Positions 1-7,578 of a stretch of DNA of 64,000 bases are shown here, one piece after another. A program made the position numbers and the translations under genes. The notes under the pieces are model-generated. The model worked only from the letters and a program-made list of their open reading frames with translations. It did no database searches and was not told the origin of the DNA. The DNA is from UBA9676 sp963730065 (GTDB lineage Bacteria > Actinomycetota > Actinomycetes > Streptosporangiales > Streptosporangiaceae), in the NCBI GenBank assembly GCA_963730065.1, contig CAVSQL010000014.1, positions 1-64,000 of the forward strand, read 5' to 3'. How positions within the stretch are numbered: position 1 is the first letter of the stretch; each line of letters starts with the position of its first letter.

Positions 1-259
1 GCTGCAGGGCCGCTATGGCAACATGGTTGAGATGGGCATCATCGATCCGCTGCGGGTCGCGCGCTCGGCGCTGCAGAACGGCGCGTCGGTCGCTGGCCTC
101 CTGCTCACCACGAACACCCTGGTGGCGGAGGAGCAGACGCCGTGGGGCGGCAGCCGGGCGCTGATGACTGAGTTCGGCTCGCTCGATGAGGGCCTGCACC
201 AGCCCTCGCCCGACGCCAGCACGCCGCAGTCTCTCGGGCTCGGCCCCTCGGTGGGCTGA
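1..259 (+). CDS. groEL: GroEL (60 kDa chaperonin), 3' end only
   Basis: This is the last ~85 codons of a GroEL-type chaperonin that starts outside the window. The visible segment reads MVEMGIIDPLRVARSALQNG and then ASVAGLLLTTNTLVAEE, which is the conserved C-terminal equatorial domain of the folding cage subunit. After this the protein has a tail of about 40 residues rich in Pro, Ser and Gly, with neither the usual Gly-Gly-Met repeat nor the His-rich end of actinobacterial GroEL1. This suggests a divergent paralogue rather than the housekeeping copy, but the body of the protein cannot be inspected. The mntH gene begins 2 nt after its stop codon. Confidence 0.9.
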   Translation, partial: LQGRYGNMVEMGIIDPLRVARSALQNGASVAGLLLTTNTLVAEEQTPWGGSRALMTEFGSLDEGLHQPSPDASTPQSLGLGPSVG

Positions 260-261
260 CC

Positions 262-1575
262 TTGACGCCGCCGACTGCCCAGGGCGCGGTGGAGCCGCCG
301 CTGGCAGTCGGTGTGGCGGTACCGGAGGCCGACCAGAGCGGTCTGCGGGTGCTGCGAGCGCGCGGCCGGGTGCGCGGCATCGTGGCCCTGCTCGGGCCGG
401 CGTTCGTGGCCGCGGTCGCGTATATCGACCCGGGTAACTTCGCCACCAACTTCTCGGCCGGGGCGGCGTTCGGGTACGCGCTGGCGTGGGTCATCGTGGC
501 GGCCAACCTGATGGCCATGCTGGTGCAGTACCTGTCCGCCAAGGTCGGCGTGGCCACCGGCCGTGACCTGCCGGAACTGTGCCGGGACCACCTTCCGCGG
601 CGCGCCTGCCTGGGCCTGTGGGTGCAGGCGGAGCTGATCGCGATGGCGACCGACCTGGCCGAGTTCGTGGGGGCCGCGGTCGGGCTGAACCTGCTGTTCC
701 ACGTGCCGCTGCCGGCGGCCGGGCTGATCACCGCGGTGGTGGCGTTCGGGATCCTCGCCCTGGAACAGCGGGGGTACCGCCGCTTCGAGCTGGCGATCAC
801 CGCACTGCTCGCCATCGTGTTCTGCGGGTTCGGCTACGACCTGGTGGCCGTGGGCGCCGATCCGGGCGGCATCGCGGCGGGCCTGATCCCGAGCCTCCCC
901 GGCGGGAGCCTGCTGCTTGTCGCGGGCATCATCGGGGCGACGGTCATGCCGCACGTCGTCTACCTCCACTCGGCCCTGACGAAGTCGCGCGTGTCGTGCC
1001 GCGACGATGCCGAGCGCCGCGAGCTGCTGCGCTTCCAGCGTCTCGACGTGGTCATCGCCCTCGGCGGCGCCGGCCTCGTCAACCTGCTCATGCTGTTCGT
1101 CGCCGCCTCGCTGTTCCACCACACCGGCGCGGGAGGAGCACCGGACGTGGGGTCCATCGAGGCCGCTCACGCGGGGATCGCCCGGCTGGCCGGCGGCGGC
1201 GCCGCGCTGGCATTCGCGGTCGCGCTCCTGGCCTCGGGCCTGTCCTCGTCCAGCGTCGGTACCTACGCGGGCCAGGTCGTCATGCAGGGCTTCATCGGCC
1301 GCCGTGTCCCGCTGTTCGCCCGCCGCGCGATCACCATGCTCCCGGCGCTCCTGGTCCTCGGGCTGGGCCTGCCGGTCACCGCCAGCCTGGTGCTGTCGCA
1401 GGTCGCGTTGTCGTTTGGCATCCCGTTCGCGCTGGTGCCGCTGCTGCTGCTCACCCGCCGCCGCGACATCATGGGCCCGCTGGTGAACCGCCGCCTGACC
1501 ACCGCGGTGACCGGCGTCATCGCCGCGCTCATCATCGTGTTGAACGTGTACCTGCTGGCGCAGACGTTCCTGTGA
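262..1575 (+). CDS. mntH: Nramp-family divalent metal (Mn2+/Fe2+) transporter
   Basis: A 437-residue Nramp/MntH proton-coupled importer of Mn2+ or Fe2+ in the cytoplasmic membrane. It carries the two family signatures: DPGN at residues 56-59 in TM1, and MPH near residue 228 in TM6 (ATVMPHVVYLHS). These unwound helices hold the metal. About eleven hydrophobic helices fit the family, and the length is normal for MntH. The TTG at 262 is the first start in frame after the groEL stop; a GTG at 291 is an alternative, and neither has a strong ribosome binding site. The 2-nt spacing implies co-transcription with the upstream chaperonin gene. No metal-responsive operator can be seen because the operon promoter is outside the window. 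Confidence 0.93.
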   Translation: MTPPTAQGAVEPPLAVGVAVPEADQSGLRVLRARGRVRGIVALLGPAFVAAVAYIDPGNFATNFSAGAAFGYALAWVIVAANLMAMLVQYLSAKVGVATGRDLPELCRDHLPRRACLGLWVQAELIAMATDLAEFVGAAVGLNLLFHVPLPAAGLITAVVAFGILALEQRGYRRFELAITALLAIVFCGFGYDLVAVGADPGGIAAGLIPSLPGGSLLLVAGIIGATVMPHVVYLHSALTKSRVSCRDDAERRELLRFQRLDVVIALGGAGLVNLLMLFVAASLFHHTGAGGAPDVGSIEAAHAGIARLAGGGAALAFAVALLASGLSSSSVGTYAGQVVMQGFIGRRVPLFARRAITMLPALLVLGLGLPVTASLVLSQVALSFGIPFALVPLLLLTRRRDIMGPLVNRRLTTAVTGVIAALIIVLNVYLLAQTFL

Positions 1576-1869
1576 TCATGCGCATCCGCGGGATGTCGGC
1601 CCGGGCTCGCGGCGCATATCGACTGGCTCTAGCTTGTCCAGTGCGGCAGGCAGCACGCCGGTGTGGATAACCCCGAGCCGCTGAGTGGCGCGGGTCAGAG
1701 CCACGTACAGATCATTCAGTCCTCGCGCCAGGGAGGGCAGGACGCTGCCGATGTACCGCAGGAACGTGGGGTTGGGCCCGACGACGCCCGCGAGCCGAGC
1801 GCCACCCAGGAACCTCAGCGCCGCGCCGCGCCCGGACGGGCGGACACCTTGATGCCGAACATCGGCCAT
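1576..1869 (-). pseudogene. Remnant of a HelR/UvrD-like RNA polymerase-associated helicase (internal deletion)
   Basis: A 97-codon reading frame whose residues 28-48 (VVGPNPTFLRYIGSVLPSL) resemble the segment just after the Walker A region of UvrD-like/HelR ATPases. The next residues 50-80 (GLNDLYVALTRATQRLGVIH) match the extreme C-terminal helicase motif VI region of the same family. In an intact protein of this family several hundred residues separate these segments; here they abut near position 1725. The reading is an in-frame internal deletion joining two ends of one gene, with an unrelated or frameshifted 5' end. It is unlikely to be functional. Recognition is from motif memory, not a database search. 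Confidence 0.6.
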
Positions 1870-1929
1870 CGTGGCTCCACACCGGGCATCTTCAGGTGGA
1901 CACGGGCGCCGGGAGCGGGCGGCAGGCGG

Positions 1930-2520
1930 TCAGCAGGGAGGGACGTTCCAGGAGATGATCACCGGCTCGCCGTGCTCGTCGCCGAGCGTGCACAGGGTGC
2001 CGGTGCCGAGCCGGAACAGCCGCCCGTCGGCCGGCGGCAAGCCCAGCCAGCGGGCGGTGAGCACCCGCAGCATGTGCCCGTGCGACACCAGGACCACGTC
2101 GCCCTCGGGCAGCAGCGGGGTCACCCGGGACAGCACCGCGTCCGCGCGCGCTCCGACCTGCTCTACCGTCTCGCCGGGATGATCAGCGTCGCCGGGGATG
2201 ACCCCGTCCCGCCACAGGTACCACCCGGGCTGCCGCTCCCTGATCTGTGGGGTGGTCTCGCCCTCGTACCCACCGTAATCCCATTCCCGCAGGTCCGGGT
2301 CCTGCTGGACGCCGGTGAGCCCGGCCAGGGCAGCGGTCTTGATGGCGCGCTGCAGCGGGCTGGAAAAGGTGGCGCAGACGTGACAGCGGGCCAGCACGGG
2401 CGCGAGCGCGGCCGCGGCGGCCTCGCCCGCCGCGGTGAGCGGCAGGTCGGTCAGCCCGGTGTGCCTGCCGGCACGGCTCCACTCGGTCTCCCCGTGCCGG
2501 AGCAGGATCAGTTCTCCCAT
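1930..2520 (-). CDS. Histidine phosphatase family protein (phosphoglycerate mutase-like)
   Basis: A 196-residue cytoplasmic protein of the histidine phosphatase superfamily. The catalytic RHGET motif with the phospho-accepting His lies right at the N-terminus (ELILLRHGETEW). SSPLQRAIKTA supplies the second Arg, and VLVSHGHMLRVL holds the second catalytic His. This set fits small-molecule phosphatases such as cobC-type or broad acid phosphatases rather than true cofactor-dependent mutases. The substrate is unknown. An ATG at 2532 would add four residues; the start at 2520 places RHGE at the usual distance from the N-terminus. It lies 48 nt beyond the stop of the methionine aminopeptidase gene on the same strand and may be co-transcribed with it. 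Confidence 0.85.
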   Translation of the reverse strand: MGELILLRHGETEWSRAGRHTGLTDLPLTAAGEAAAAALAPVLARCHVCATFSSPLQRAIKTAALAGLTGVQQDPDLREWDYGGYEGETTPQIRERQPGWYLWRDGVIPGDADHPGETVEQVGARADAVLSRVTPLLPEGDVVLVSHGHMLRVLTARWLGLPPADGRLFRLGTGTLCTLGDEHGEPVIISWNVPPC

Positions 2521-2568
2521 ACCCGCCATCATCCCCGGTTGGCGGGGCGCCTGGGGATCCTGCGGTGA

Positions 2569-3417
2569 TCAGGGGCAGGTGAGGATCTCGTAGCCGTCCG
2601 CGGTGACCAGCACCGTGTGCTCGAACTGCGCGGTGCGCTTGTGGTCCTTGGTCACGACCGTCCACCCGTCGGGCCACATGTCGAAGTCGATCGTGCCCAG
2701 AGTCAGCATGGGCTCGATGGTGAAGGTCATCCCCGGTTCCATGATCACGCTGACGCTGGGATCGTCGAAGTGCGGCACGATGAGCCCGGAATGGAACGTG
2801 GTCCCGATCCCGTGGCCGGTGAAGTCGCGGACCACCCCGTAGCCGAAGCGGCGCGCGTAGGACTCGATCACGCGGCCGACGGCGTTGAGCGGCCGGCCGG
2901 GCGCCACCACCCGGATGCCGCGCATCATCGCCTCGTGCGTGCGCTCGACCAGCAGCCGCGACTCCTCGTCCACGTTCCCGGCGAGGAACGTGGCGTTGGT
3001 GTCGCCATGCACGCCATTCAGGTAGGCGGTGATGTCCACGTTGACGATGTCCCCGTCGGCGACCACCGTGTCGTCAGGGATCCCGTGGCAGATCACCTCG
3101 TTCAGCGAGGTGCACAGCGACTTCGGGTAGCCCCGGTAGCCCAGCGTGCTCGGGTAGGCGCCGTGATCGACCAGGAACTCATGCCCGACCCGGTCCAGCT
3201 CGTCGGTGGTGATACCCGGCGCCACGTGCCGCCCGACCTCCGCCAGCGCCTGGGCCGCGAGGCGGCCCGCGGCCCGCATCCGCTCGATCGTGGCGGCGTC
3301 CTTGACGTCCGGCTCACCCGTCCACGGGCGCTTCTTGCCGACGTATTCCGGCCGGGGGATGTGCGCCGGCACCTGCCGGGTGGGCGAGATCCGGCCGGGC
3401 TGGAGCATCGTTGCCAT
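2569..3417 (-). CDS. map: Methionine aminopeptidase type I
   Basis: A 282-residue type I methionine aminopeptidase that removes the initiator Met from new proteins. The five metal ligands are recognisable: two Asp in NVDITAYLNGVHGDTNATF, His in GHGIGTTFHSG, Glu in FTIEPM and Glu in AQFEHTV. The N-terminal extension before the pita-bread fold (PGRISPTRQVPAHIPRPEYVG) is the one seen in the longer actinobacterial paralogue. Start codons at 3438 and further upstream would run into the divergent small gene at 3437, so the ATG at 3417 is chosen; it leaves a 19-bp divergent spacer. The enzyme is normally essential, though actinobacteria often carry two copies. Confidence 0.95.
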   Translation of the reverse strand: MATMLQPGRISPTRQVPAHIPRPEYVGKKRPWTGEPDVKDAATIERMRAAGRLAAQALAEVGRHVAPGITTDELDRVGHEFLVDHGAYPSTLGYRGYPKSLCTSLNEVICHGIPDDTVVADGDIVNVDITAYLNGVHGDTNATFLAGNVDEESRLLVERTHEAMMRGIRVVAPGRPLNAVGRVIESYARRFGYGVVRDFTGHGIGTTFHSGLIVPHFDDPSVSVIMEPGMTFTIEPMLTLGTIDFDMWPDGWTVVTKDHKRTAQFEHTVLVTADGYEILTCP

Positions 3418-3436
3418 GGTCTGGAAGTCTAGTGGC

Positions 3437-3604
3437 ATGGACGATGAACGGCGCTGGTGGTATTGCCTCCGGCACAACAGGCCGGAGCGGAACGGTGACT
3501 GCCCGGGCAAGGACCGGCTCGGGCCCTACGCGACCGAGGAGGAAGCGGCCCGGGCCCTGGAAACGGTCCGCCGGCGCAACGAGGAGTGGGACGCGGCCGA
3601 CTGA
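3437..3604 (+). CDS. Small conserved actinobacterial protein (55 aa), function unknown
   Basis: A 55-codon gene starting MDDERRWWYCLRHNRPE and continuing with a CPGKDRLGPYATEEEA segment and a helical C-terminus rich in Glu and Arg. The aromatic and Cys-containing N-terminus, the LGPYATxEEAxxALE pattern and the high charge resemble a small protein family conserved in actinobacteria, often annotated SPOR-like. Two cysteines (C10 and C21) might bind metal or redox partners, but nothing shows this. It is transcribed divergently from map with a 19-bp gap, so their promoters must overlap the neighbouring coding ends. A hairpin begins 15 nt after its stop codon. Confidence 0.75.
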   Translation: MDDERRWWYCLRHNRPERNGDCPGKDRLGPYATEEEAARALETVRRRNEEWDAAD

Positions 3605-3618
3605 GCGCGGGCACCATC

Positions 3619-3638
3619 GGCACCCTGCGCGGGGTGCC
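3619..3638 (+). terminator. Hairpin after the 55-aa gene
   Basis: Perfect 7-bp arms GGCACCC (3619-3625) and GGGTGCC (3632-3638) enclose a 6-nt loop, starting 15 nt after the stop at 3604. There is no T-run, which is common for actinobacterial terminators. The function is inferred from position. Confidence 0.45.
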
Positions 3639-3770
3639 GTCGGCCGCCAGGCCAGCCGGGCCCGGCGGTCCAGGCAAGAATCGCCCCGCCAGCCTGCCGG
3701 GCGGGCACCTTGCCGGCCTGCCCGGGACAGGTAGTGTTGGGGCGGCGCGGCGAGCCGAAAGGGGCGTGCG

Positions 3771-4706
3771 TTGACCGACGACAGCACGGGTGGCGGGCTC
3801 CCGTCGGCGGCGCGGGCGCGGATGGCCGAGATCCAGAGCAGCGGCACTTGGGGATCGGCGCTCTCCACGGACGAGTTCGCGGCGATCCGCGGCGTCGGCT
3901 TCGAGCCGGTCGGCCAGGTGCTCGGGGCATGTGTCTACAACATCGGCTACACCGGCGGCTACGGCTGCCCGGGCGGCTGGTCCAGCGGGTTCTTCGGCGG
4001 CGGCTTCGCGGTGGCCACCACGCAGGTGTCCGGGCAGGGCGGCTGGGCCTCGTATGGCCCGCTGGCCCAGGCGATGTATGACGCCCGCCACAAGGCGATC
4101 AGCCGGATGACGGCCGAGTGCGCCGCGCTGGGCGGCCACGGGATCGTAGGCGTGACGCTCAGCATCGGCTCGTTCCCGCTCGGCGGGCTGGAGTTCAGAG
4201 CCATCGGCACGGCGGTGCGGGGCATTGGTGCGCCCGCCCCGCCCCATCCGTTCAGCTCCGATCTGTCCGGCCAGGACTTCGCCAAGCTCATTCACGCCGG
4301 CTGGGTGCCGGTGAGCCTGGCGCTGGGGATCTCGATCGGGTCCCGGCACGATGACTGGCGGACCATGGGTACGAGCGCCTGGGGCGCTGGGAACGTCGAG
4401 GTGACCGGCTACACCGAGCTGGTCAACATGGCCAGGCATGATGCCCGGGTCCAGCTCACCGACGATGTGAGACGGATAGGCGGGGACGGGGTCGTGGTCG
4501 CCTCGATTGACATGCGGGTGCGCGACCGGGAGTGCCCCGCGGTGGAGCACGGCCGGGACCACATCGCGGAAGTCACGATCGTCGGCACCGCCATTGCCCG
4601 GTTCGCCTCCGCCGCGACGGAAGCGCGGCCCGGCAGCCTCGCCATCCTCTCGCTCGACCCGCAGCGCCGGCAGGTGGCCCGGGTGCGGCTCGGTGGCCCG
4701 CGGTGA
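3771..4706 (+). CDS. Double UPF0145 (YbjQ-like, putative heavy-metal-binding) domain protein
   Basis: A 311-residue protein with two UPF0145/YbjQ-like units, one at about residues 10-155 and one at about 160-290. Each unit has the pattern S-D/T-L-S-x-x-(D/E)F, then V-G-x-V-x-G-x-x-(V/I), then a helix YDARxxAxxRM followed by G(A)DGIVGVxL and AIGTAV. The first unit contains a glycine-rich insertion (GGYGCPGGWSSGFFGGGF). UPF0145 proteins form pentameric rings with a suggested but unproven metal role. A TTG start at 3771 follows GAAAGGGG at 3757-3764. The next gene, 97 nt downstream, encodes a paralogue with the same two-unit design, so the pair arose by duplication. Confidence 0.75.
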   Translation: MTDDSTGGGLPSAARARMAEIQSSGTWGSALSTDEFAAIRGVGFEPVGQVLGACVYNIGYTGGYGCPGGWSSGFFGGGFAVATTQVSGQGGWASYGPLAQAMYDARHKAISRMTAECAALGGHGIVGVTLSIGSFPLGGLEFRAIGTAVRGIGAPAPPHPFSSDLSGQDFAKLIHAGWVPVSLALGISIGSRHDDWRTMGTSAWGAGNVEVTGYTELVNMARHDARVQLTDDVRRIGGDGVVVASIDMRVRDRECPAVEHGRDHIAEVTIVGTAIARFASAATEARPGSLAILSLDPQRRQVARVRLGGPR

Positions 4707-4803
4707 GCGACGCGGCGAGCGTCTGGCCGCCCTCTGCGACGCGGGCGCGGCAACCCGCCGGCGCCAGTCTGGCAGTTCTTCCGCTATACGAGCGAGGAGC
4801 ACG

Positions 4804-5646
4804 ATGAACGATCAGAAGACCCAGCTCGACGCAGCCGGTGTCCCCCGGGACGCCATGCGCCGCCTGGCGGAACTGCAGCCAGGAAAGCCGGGGGCGATCT
4901 TCACTTCCGACCTGTCGGTCAATGAGTTCCTGCTGGTGCGGGAGGCGGGCTTCCGGCCACTCGGGCTGGTGCTGGGCAGCTCGATCTACCACGTTGGGCT
5001 GCAGGTCGGCCGGTGGGGCAAGAACCAGGAACTGGACGTCCTGTCCCAGGCCATGTACCACGCCCGTGAGCTGGCGATGACCCGGATGGAGGCGGAGGCG
5101 GACGCGCTGGCCGCCGACGGGATCGTCGGGGTCCGGCTGGACGTGGAGATGAAGGAGTTCGGGTCCGACATCGCCGAGTTCATCGCCGTGGGCACCGCGG
5201 TCAAGGCCGAGGAGGGCGCGGGCGGCGGCGGGGTGGACAACTGGCGCAACAACAAGAACCAGCCGTTCACCTCTGACCTGTCCGGGCAGGACTTCTGGAC
5301 CCTGATCCGGGCCGGTTACGCGCCGCTGGGCATGGTCATGGGCACATGCGTCTACCACATCGCCCACCAGAGGCTGGGCGGCGTGCTCGGCAACATCGGC
5401 CGTAACGTGGAGATCGAGCAGTTCACCCAGGCCCTCTACGACGCCAGGGAACTGGCGATGAGCCGCATGCAGGCCGAGGCCGAGGAGCTGCACGCCGAGG
5501 GGATCGTCGGGGTCCAGCTTCGCCAGCACAGTCACACCTGGGGCTCGCACACGACCGAGTTCTTCGCGATCGGCACCGCGGTCCGCCCCCTGCGTGAGGA
5601 TCACGTCATCGAGCGCCCGACGATGGTCCTCAGCCTGGACGCCTGA
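4804..5646 (+). CDS. Double UPF0145 (YbjQ-like) domain protein, paralogue of the preceding gene
   Basis: A 280-residue protein again made of two UPF0145/YbjQ-like units, at about residues 30-140 and 155-270, separated by a Gly-rich linker. Repeated landmarks are FTSDLSVNEF and FTSDLSGQDF, LVLGSSIYHVG and MVMGTCVYHIA, YHARELAMTRM and YDARELAMSRM, then ADGIVGVRL and AEGIVGVQL, and FIAVGTAV and FFAIGTAV. The internal repeats are closer to each other than to the first gene's glycine-rich unit. A GAGGAG box lies about 8 nt before the ATG. No enzyme motif or signal peptide is visible. Together the two neighbouring genes encode four such domains; their job is unknown. Confidence 0.78.
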   Translation: MNDQKTQLDAAGVPRDAMRRLAELQPGKPGAIFTSDLSVNEFLLVREAGFRPLGLVLGSSIYHVGLQVGRWGKNQELDVLSQAMYHARELAMTRMEAEADALAADGIVGVRLDVEMKEFGSDIAEFIAVGTAVKAEEGAGGGGVDNWRNNKNQPFTSDLSGQDFWTLIRAGYAPLGMVMGTCVYHIAHQRLGGVLGNIGRNVEIEQFTQALYDARELAMSRMQAEAEELHAEGIVGVQLRQHSHTWGSHTTEFFAIGTAVRPLREDHVIERPTMVLSLDA

Positions 5647-5670
5647 GCCCTGAATCCACCAATCGAGCCT

Positions 5671-5697
5671 GCCCGGGCATCCGGCTTTTACCCGGGC
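5671..5697. terminator. Inverted repeat between convergent genes
   Basis: GCCCGGG (5671-5677) and CCCGGGC (5691-5697) form a 7-bp stem with a 13-nt loop in the 67-bp gap between two converging genes. It could terminate transcription in both directions. It lacks a T-tract. Confidence 0.5.
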
Positions 5698-5713
5698 TGG
5701 CGTAGCTGCTTGG

Positions 5714-6529
5714 TTACTTGAAAGCGTCCCTCGCGGCGGCCCGCCCCACGGCCGCCAGGCTGCCGAAACCGTAGGTGCCCTCCTCGCGCAGTTCGGTGGC
5801 GGCCTGGACCAGCGCGCCGAGCGCGGCGAAGGCGAACGAGCCGCCGACCGACACGCGGCGCACCCCGGCCGCGGCCAGCTCGGATATGGGTGGGCCGCCC
5901 GGCAGGGCCAGGACGTTGATCGGCAGGTCAACCGAGGTCACCACCTGGCGTATGTCCGCCAGGTCGGTCAGGCCGGGTGCGTAGAGCACGTCGGCGCCGG
6001 CCTCCTGGTACGCCTGGAGGCGGGCGATCGTGTCCGCCAGGTCGGGCCGGCCGTGCAGGTAGTTCTCCGCCCGGGCGGTGAGCACCAGGCGGATGGGGCC
6101 GGACGCAGCCACCTCGGCCGCCGCGGCGATGCGCTCCGTAGCCAGCGGCGGTTCGTAGATCGGGTCGTCGGCGCGGCCGGTGAAATCCTCCACCGAGCAG
6201 CCCGCCAGGCCCGCCATGGCGGCCAGCTGCATCGTCTCGGCGACCTCCGCCGGGCTGTCGGCGAACCCGTTCTCCAGGTCGGCCGAGACCGGCAGGTCGG
6301 TCGCTCTGACGATGGCCGCCGCGTGGGCCAGCGCCTCGTCCCGGGTCACGTTGCCGTCCAGCCGGCCCACGGTCCCCGCGAACCCGCTGCTGGTGGTGGC
6401 CAGGGCCGAGAAGCCGAGCCAGGCCAGCAGCTTCGCCGAGCCCAGGTCCCACGGATTCGGCAGCAGCAGCGGCTGTGGCTGGTGGTGCAGCGCGAGGAAG
6501 CGCTCGGCTTGCTGGATCTGCGTGGCCAT
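5714..6529 (-). CDS. Isocitrate lyase/phosphoenolpyruvate mutase family protein
   Basis: A 271-residue TIM-barrel enzyme of the PEP mutase/isocitrate lyase superfamily. Evidence is the N-terminal LLLPNPWDLGSAKLLAWLGF (substrate loop and helix), SADLENGFADSP (metal-binding acidic segment), GCSVEDFTG, LTARAENYL and the ALPGGPPISELAAAGVRRVSVG motif near the end. Relatives act as 2-methylisocitrate lyase, oxaloacetate decarboxylase or carboxyvinyl-carboxyphosphonate-type enzymes. The SVEDFTG and ENY patterns fit the broad family widespread in actinobacteria whose substrate is unknown. It stands alone on this strand, converging on the UPF0145 pair. Confidence 0.85.
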   Translation of the reverse strand: MATQIQQAERFLALHHQPQPLLLPNPWDLGSAKLLAWLGFSALATTSSGFAGTVGRLDGNVTRDEALAHAAAIVRATDLPVSADLENGFADSPAEVAETMQLAAMAGLAGCSVEDFTGRADDPIYEPPLATERIAAAAEVAASGPIRLVLTARAENYLHGRPDLADTIARLQAYQEAGADVLYAPGLTDLADIRQVVTSVDLPINVLALPGGPPISELAAAGVRRVSVGGSFAFAALGALVQAATELREEGTYGFGSLAAVGRAAARDAFK

Positions 6530-6685
6530 GGCGCCAAGGTATCAGCGGCCCCATCACCGACCTACCACGGCCTTGCGTCACGGATATCAGGACGAAACGG
6601 ACACGATCATGACGCAGATCCGTGGGGAGTGGGGGAGCCGTGGGGAACTGGTCGTGGTATCTACGGGCTCTGGCAGGATCGGGGC

Positions 6686-7363
6686 ATGGCTGAGCAGCGC
6701 ATGACGCCCGATGTGACGGGCCTGGAAGTGGCGGTCCTCGGCGGGACCGGCGACCAGGGCCGGGGCCTGGCCAGCCGGCTCGCCGCCGCCGGCAACCCGA
6801 TCATCATCGGCTCCCGCAGCGCCGAGCGCGCCGCCGCAGCAGCGGCCGACCTCGGCGGCCCTCCGGCGATCCGCGGCATGACCAACGAGGCCGCCGCCCG
6901 CACGGCCGACCTGGTGATCGTAGCCGTCCCCTACGAGGGCCACCGCGAACTGCTCGCCTCCCTGGCAGAGCCGCTCGCGGGCAAGATCGTGATCGACTGC
7001 GTGAACCCGGTCGGGTTCGACGATCGCGGCTGCTACCCGCTTCCGGTCGCCGAGGGCAGCGCGGCCGAGCAGGCCGCCGCCATCCTGCCCGGCTCGGCGG
7101 TGGTGGGCGCGTTCCACCACGTCTCAGCCGTCCTCCTCCTCGACCCGGAGGTCGCCAAGATCGACCTCGACGTGCTGGTTCTCGGCGATGACCGGTCCGC
7201 GACCGACCTGGTCCAGGCGCTGGCGGCCCGGATCCCCGGGGTCCGCGGCGTCTATGGCGGCCGCCTCCGCAACTGCTGGCAGGTCGAAGCGTTCACCGCC
7301 AACCTGGTCTCGATCAACCGCCGCTACAAGGCCCACGCCGGCCTGCGCATCACCGACATCTAG
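6686..7363 (+). CDS. npdG: F420:NADPH oxidoreductase (NpdG family)
   Basis: A 225-residue Rossmann protein matching coenzyme F420-dependent NADP reductases, which pass hydride between NADPH and the deazaflavin F420. The N-terminal VAVLGGTGDQGRGLASRLAA is the nucleotide-binding glycine loop, and IIIGSRSAERA holds residues that select NADPH. Later segments DLVIVAVPYEGH, VIDCVNPVGFD and VGAFHHVSA are family hallmarks. The ATG at 6686 is followed by another at 6701; both precede the fold. In many actinobacteria this gene is monocistronic and supplies F420H2 to other reductases. A 12-bp-arm hairpin follows at 7431. Confidence 0.9.
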   Translation: MAEQRMTPDVTGLEVAVLGGTGDQGRGLASRLAAAGNPIIIGSRSAERAAAAAADLGGPPAIRGMTNEAAARTADLVIVAVPYEGHRELLASLAEPLAGKIVIDCVNPVGFDDRGCYPLPVAEGSAAEQAAAILPGSAVVGAFHHVSAVLLLDPEVAKIDLDVLVLGDDRSATDLVQALAARIPGVRGVYGGRLRNCWQVEAFTANLVSINRRYKAHAGLRITDI

Positions 7364-7430
7364 CCTCCCCGGCCAGCCCCGGCTACGCCCCGCTACGCAC
7401 CCCGGCCCCGTCTGCCTGCAGTGCGGCCCC

Positions 7431-7463
7431 CATCGAATCGGCGTTTCTGCTGCCGATTCGATG
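7431..7463. terminator. Long perfect inverted repeat after the F420 reductase gene
   Basis: CATCGAATCGGC (7431-7442) and GCCGATTCGATG (7452-7463) are perfect 12-bp arms around a 9-nt loop. It lies 68 nt after npdG and about 75 nt before the promoter of the next operon. It could be a terminator or a regulator's operator; the arms have an unusually low GC content for the region. Confidence 0.5.
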
Positions 7464-7539
7464 CGGGTGCCCTCTGCGGGCCTACCTGCAGATTCCGTGC
7501 TCTGACACCATCCTGGACGTCAGCTTGCGTCACTCTGAC

Positions 7540-7575
7540 TTGACATGACACCGTAATGACATCATTATGACGTCA
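7540..7575 (+). promoter_or_regulatory. Sigma70-type promoter giving a leaderless mRNA for the RHH-DUF4097-ABC operon
   Basis: A perfect -35 hexamer TTGACA (7540-7545), a 17-nt spacer and a -10-like CATTAT (7563-7568) predict transcription starting at about 7575. That is the A of the ATG of the ribbon-helix-helix gene. No Shine-Dalgarno sequence precedes this ATG, in agreement with a leaderless transcript, a common mode in actinobacteria. Confidence 0.6.
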
Positions 7576-7578
7576 TGG
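7546..7578 (+). promoter_or_regulatory. Three 11-bp iterons (TGAC-NNCN) overlapping promoter and start codon
   Basis: TGACACCG (7546), TGACATCA (7557) and TGACGTCA (7568) recur with exactly 11-bp spacing, one helical turn. The last copy is a perfect palindrome. They cover the spacer, the -10 box and the start codon of the gene for a ribbon-helix-helix protein. Such proteins bind short tandem half-sites, so autorepression is the natural reading. A further GGACGTCA lies at 7515. Confidence 0.6.

Noticed and set aside
4573..5931. Open frame of 450 codons on the minus strand across the UPF0145 gene
   Set aside because: It is the compositional shadow of the duplicated UPF0145 coding sequence and has no start context.
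7546..7578. Three regularly spaced repeats as a mini CRISPR array
   Set aside because: Units are 11 bp without spacers, no cas genes are nearby, and they overlap a promoter; they are operator iterons.
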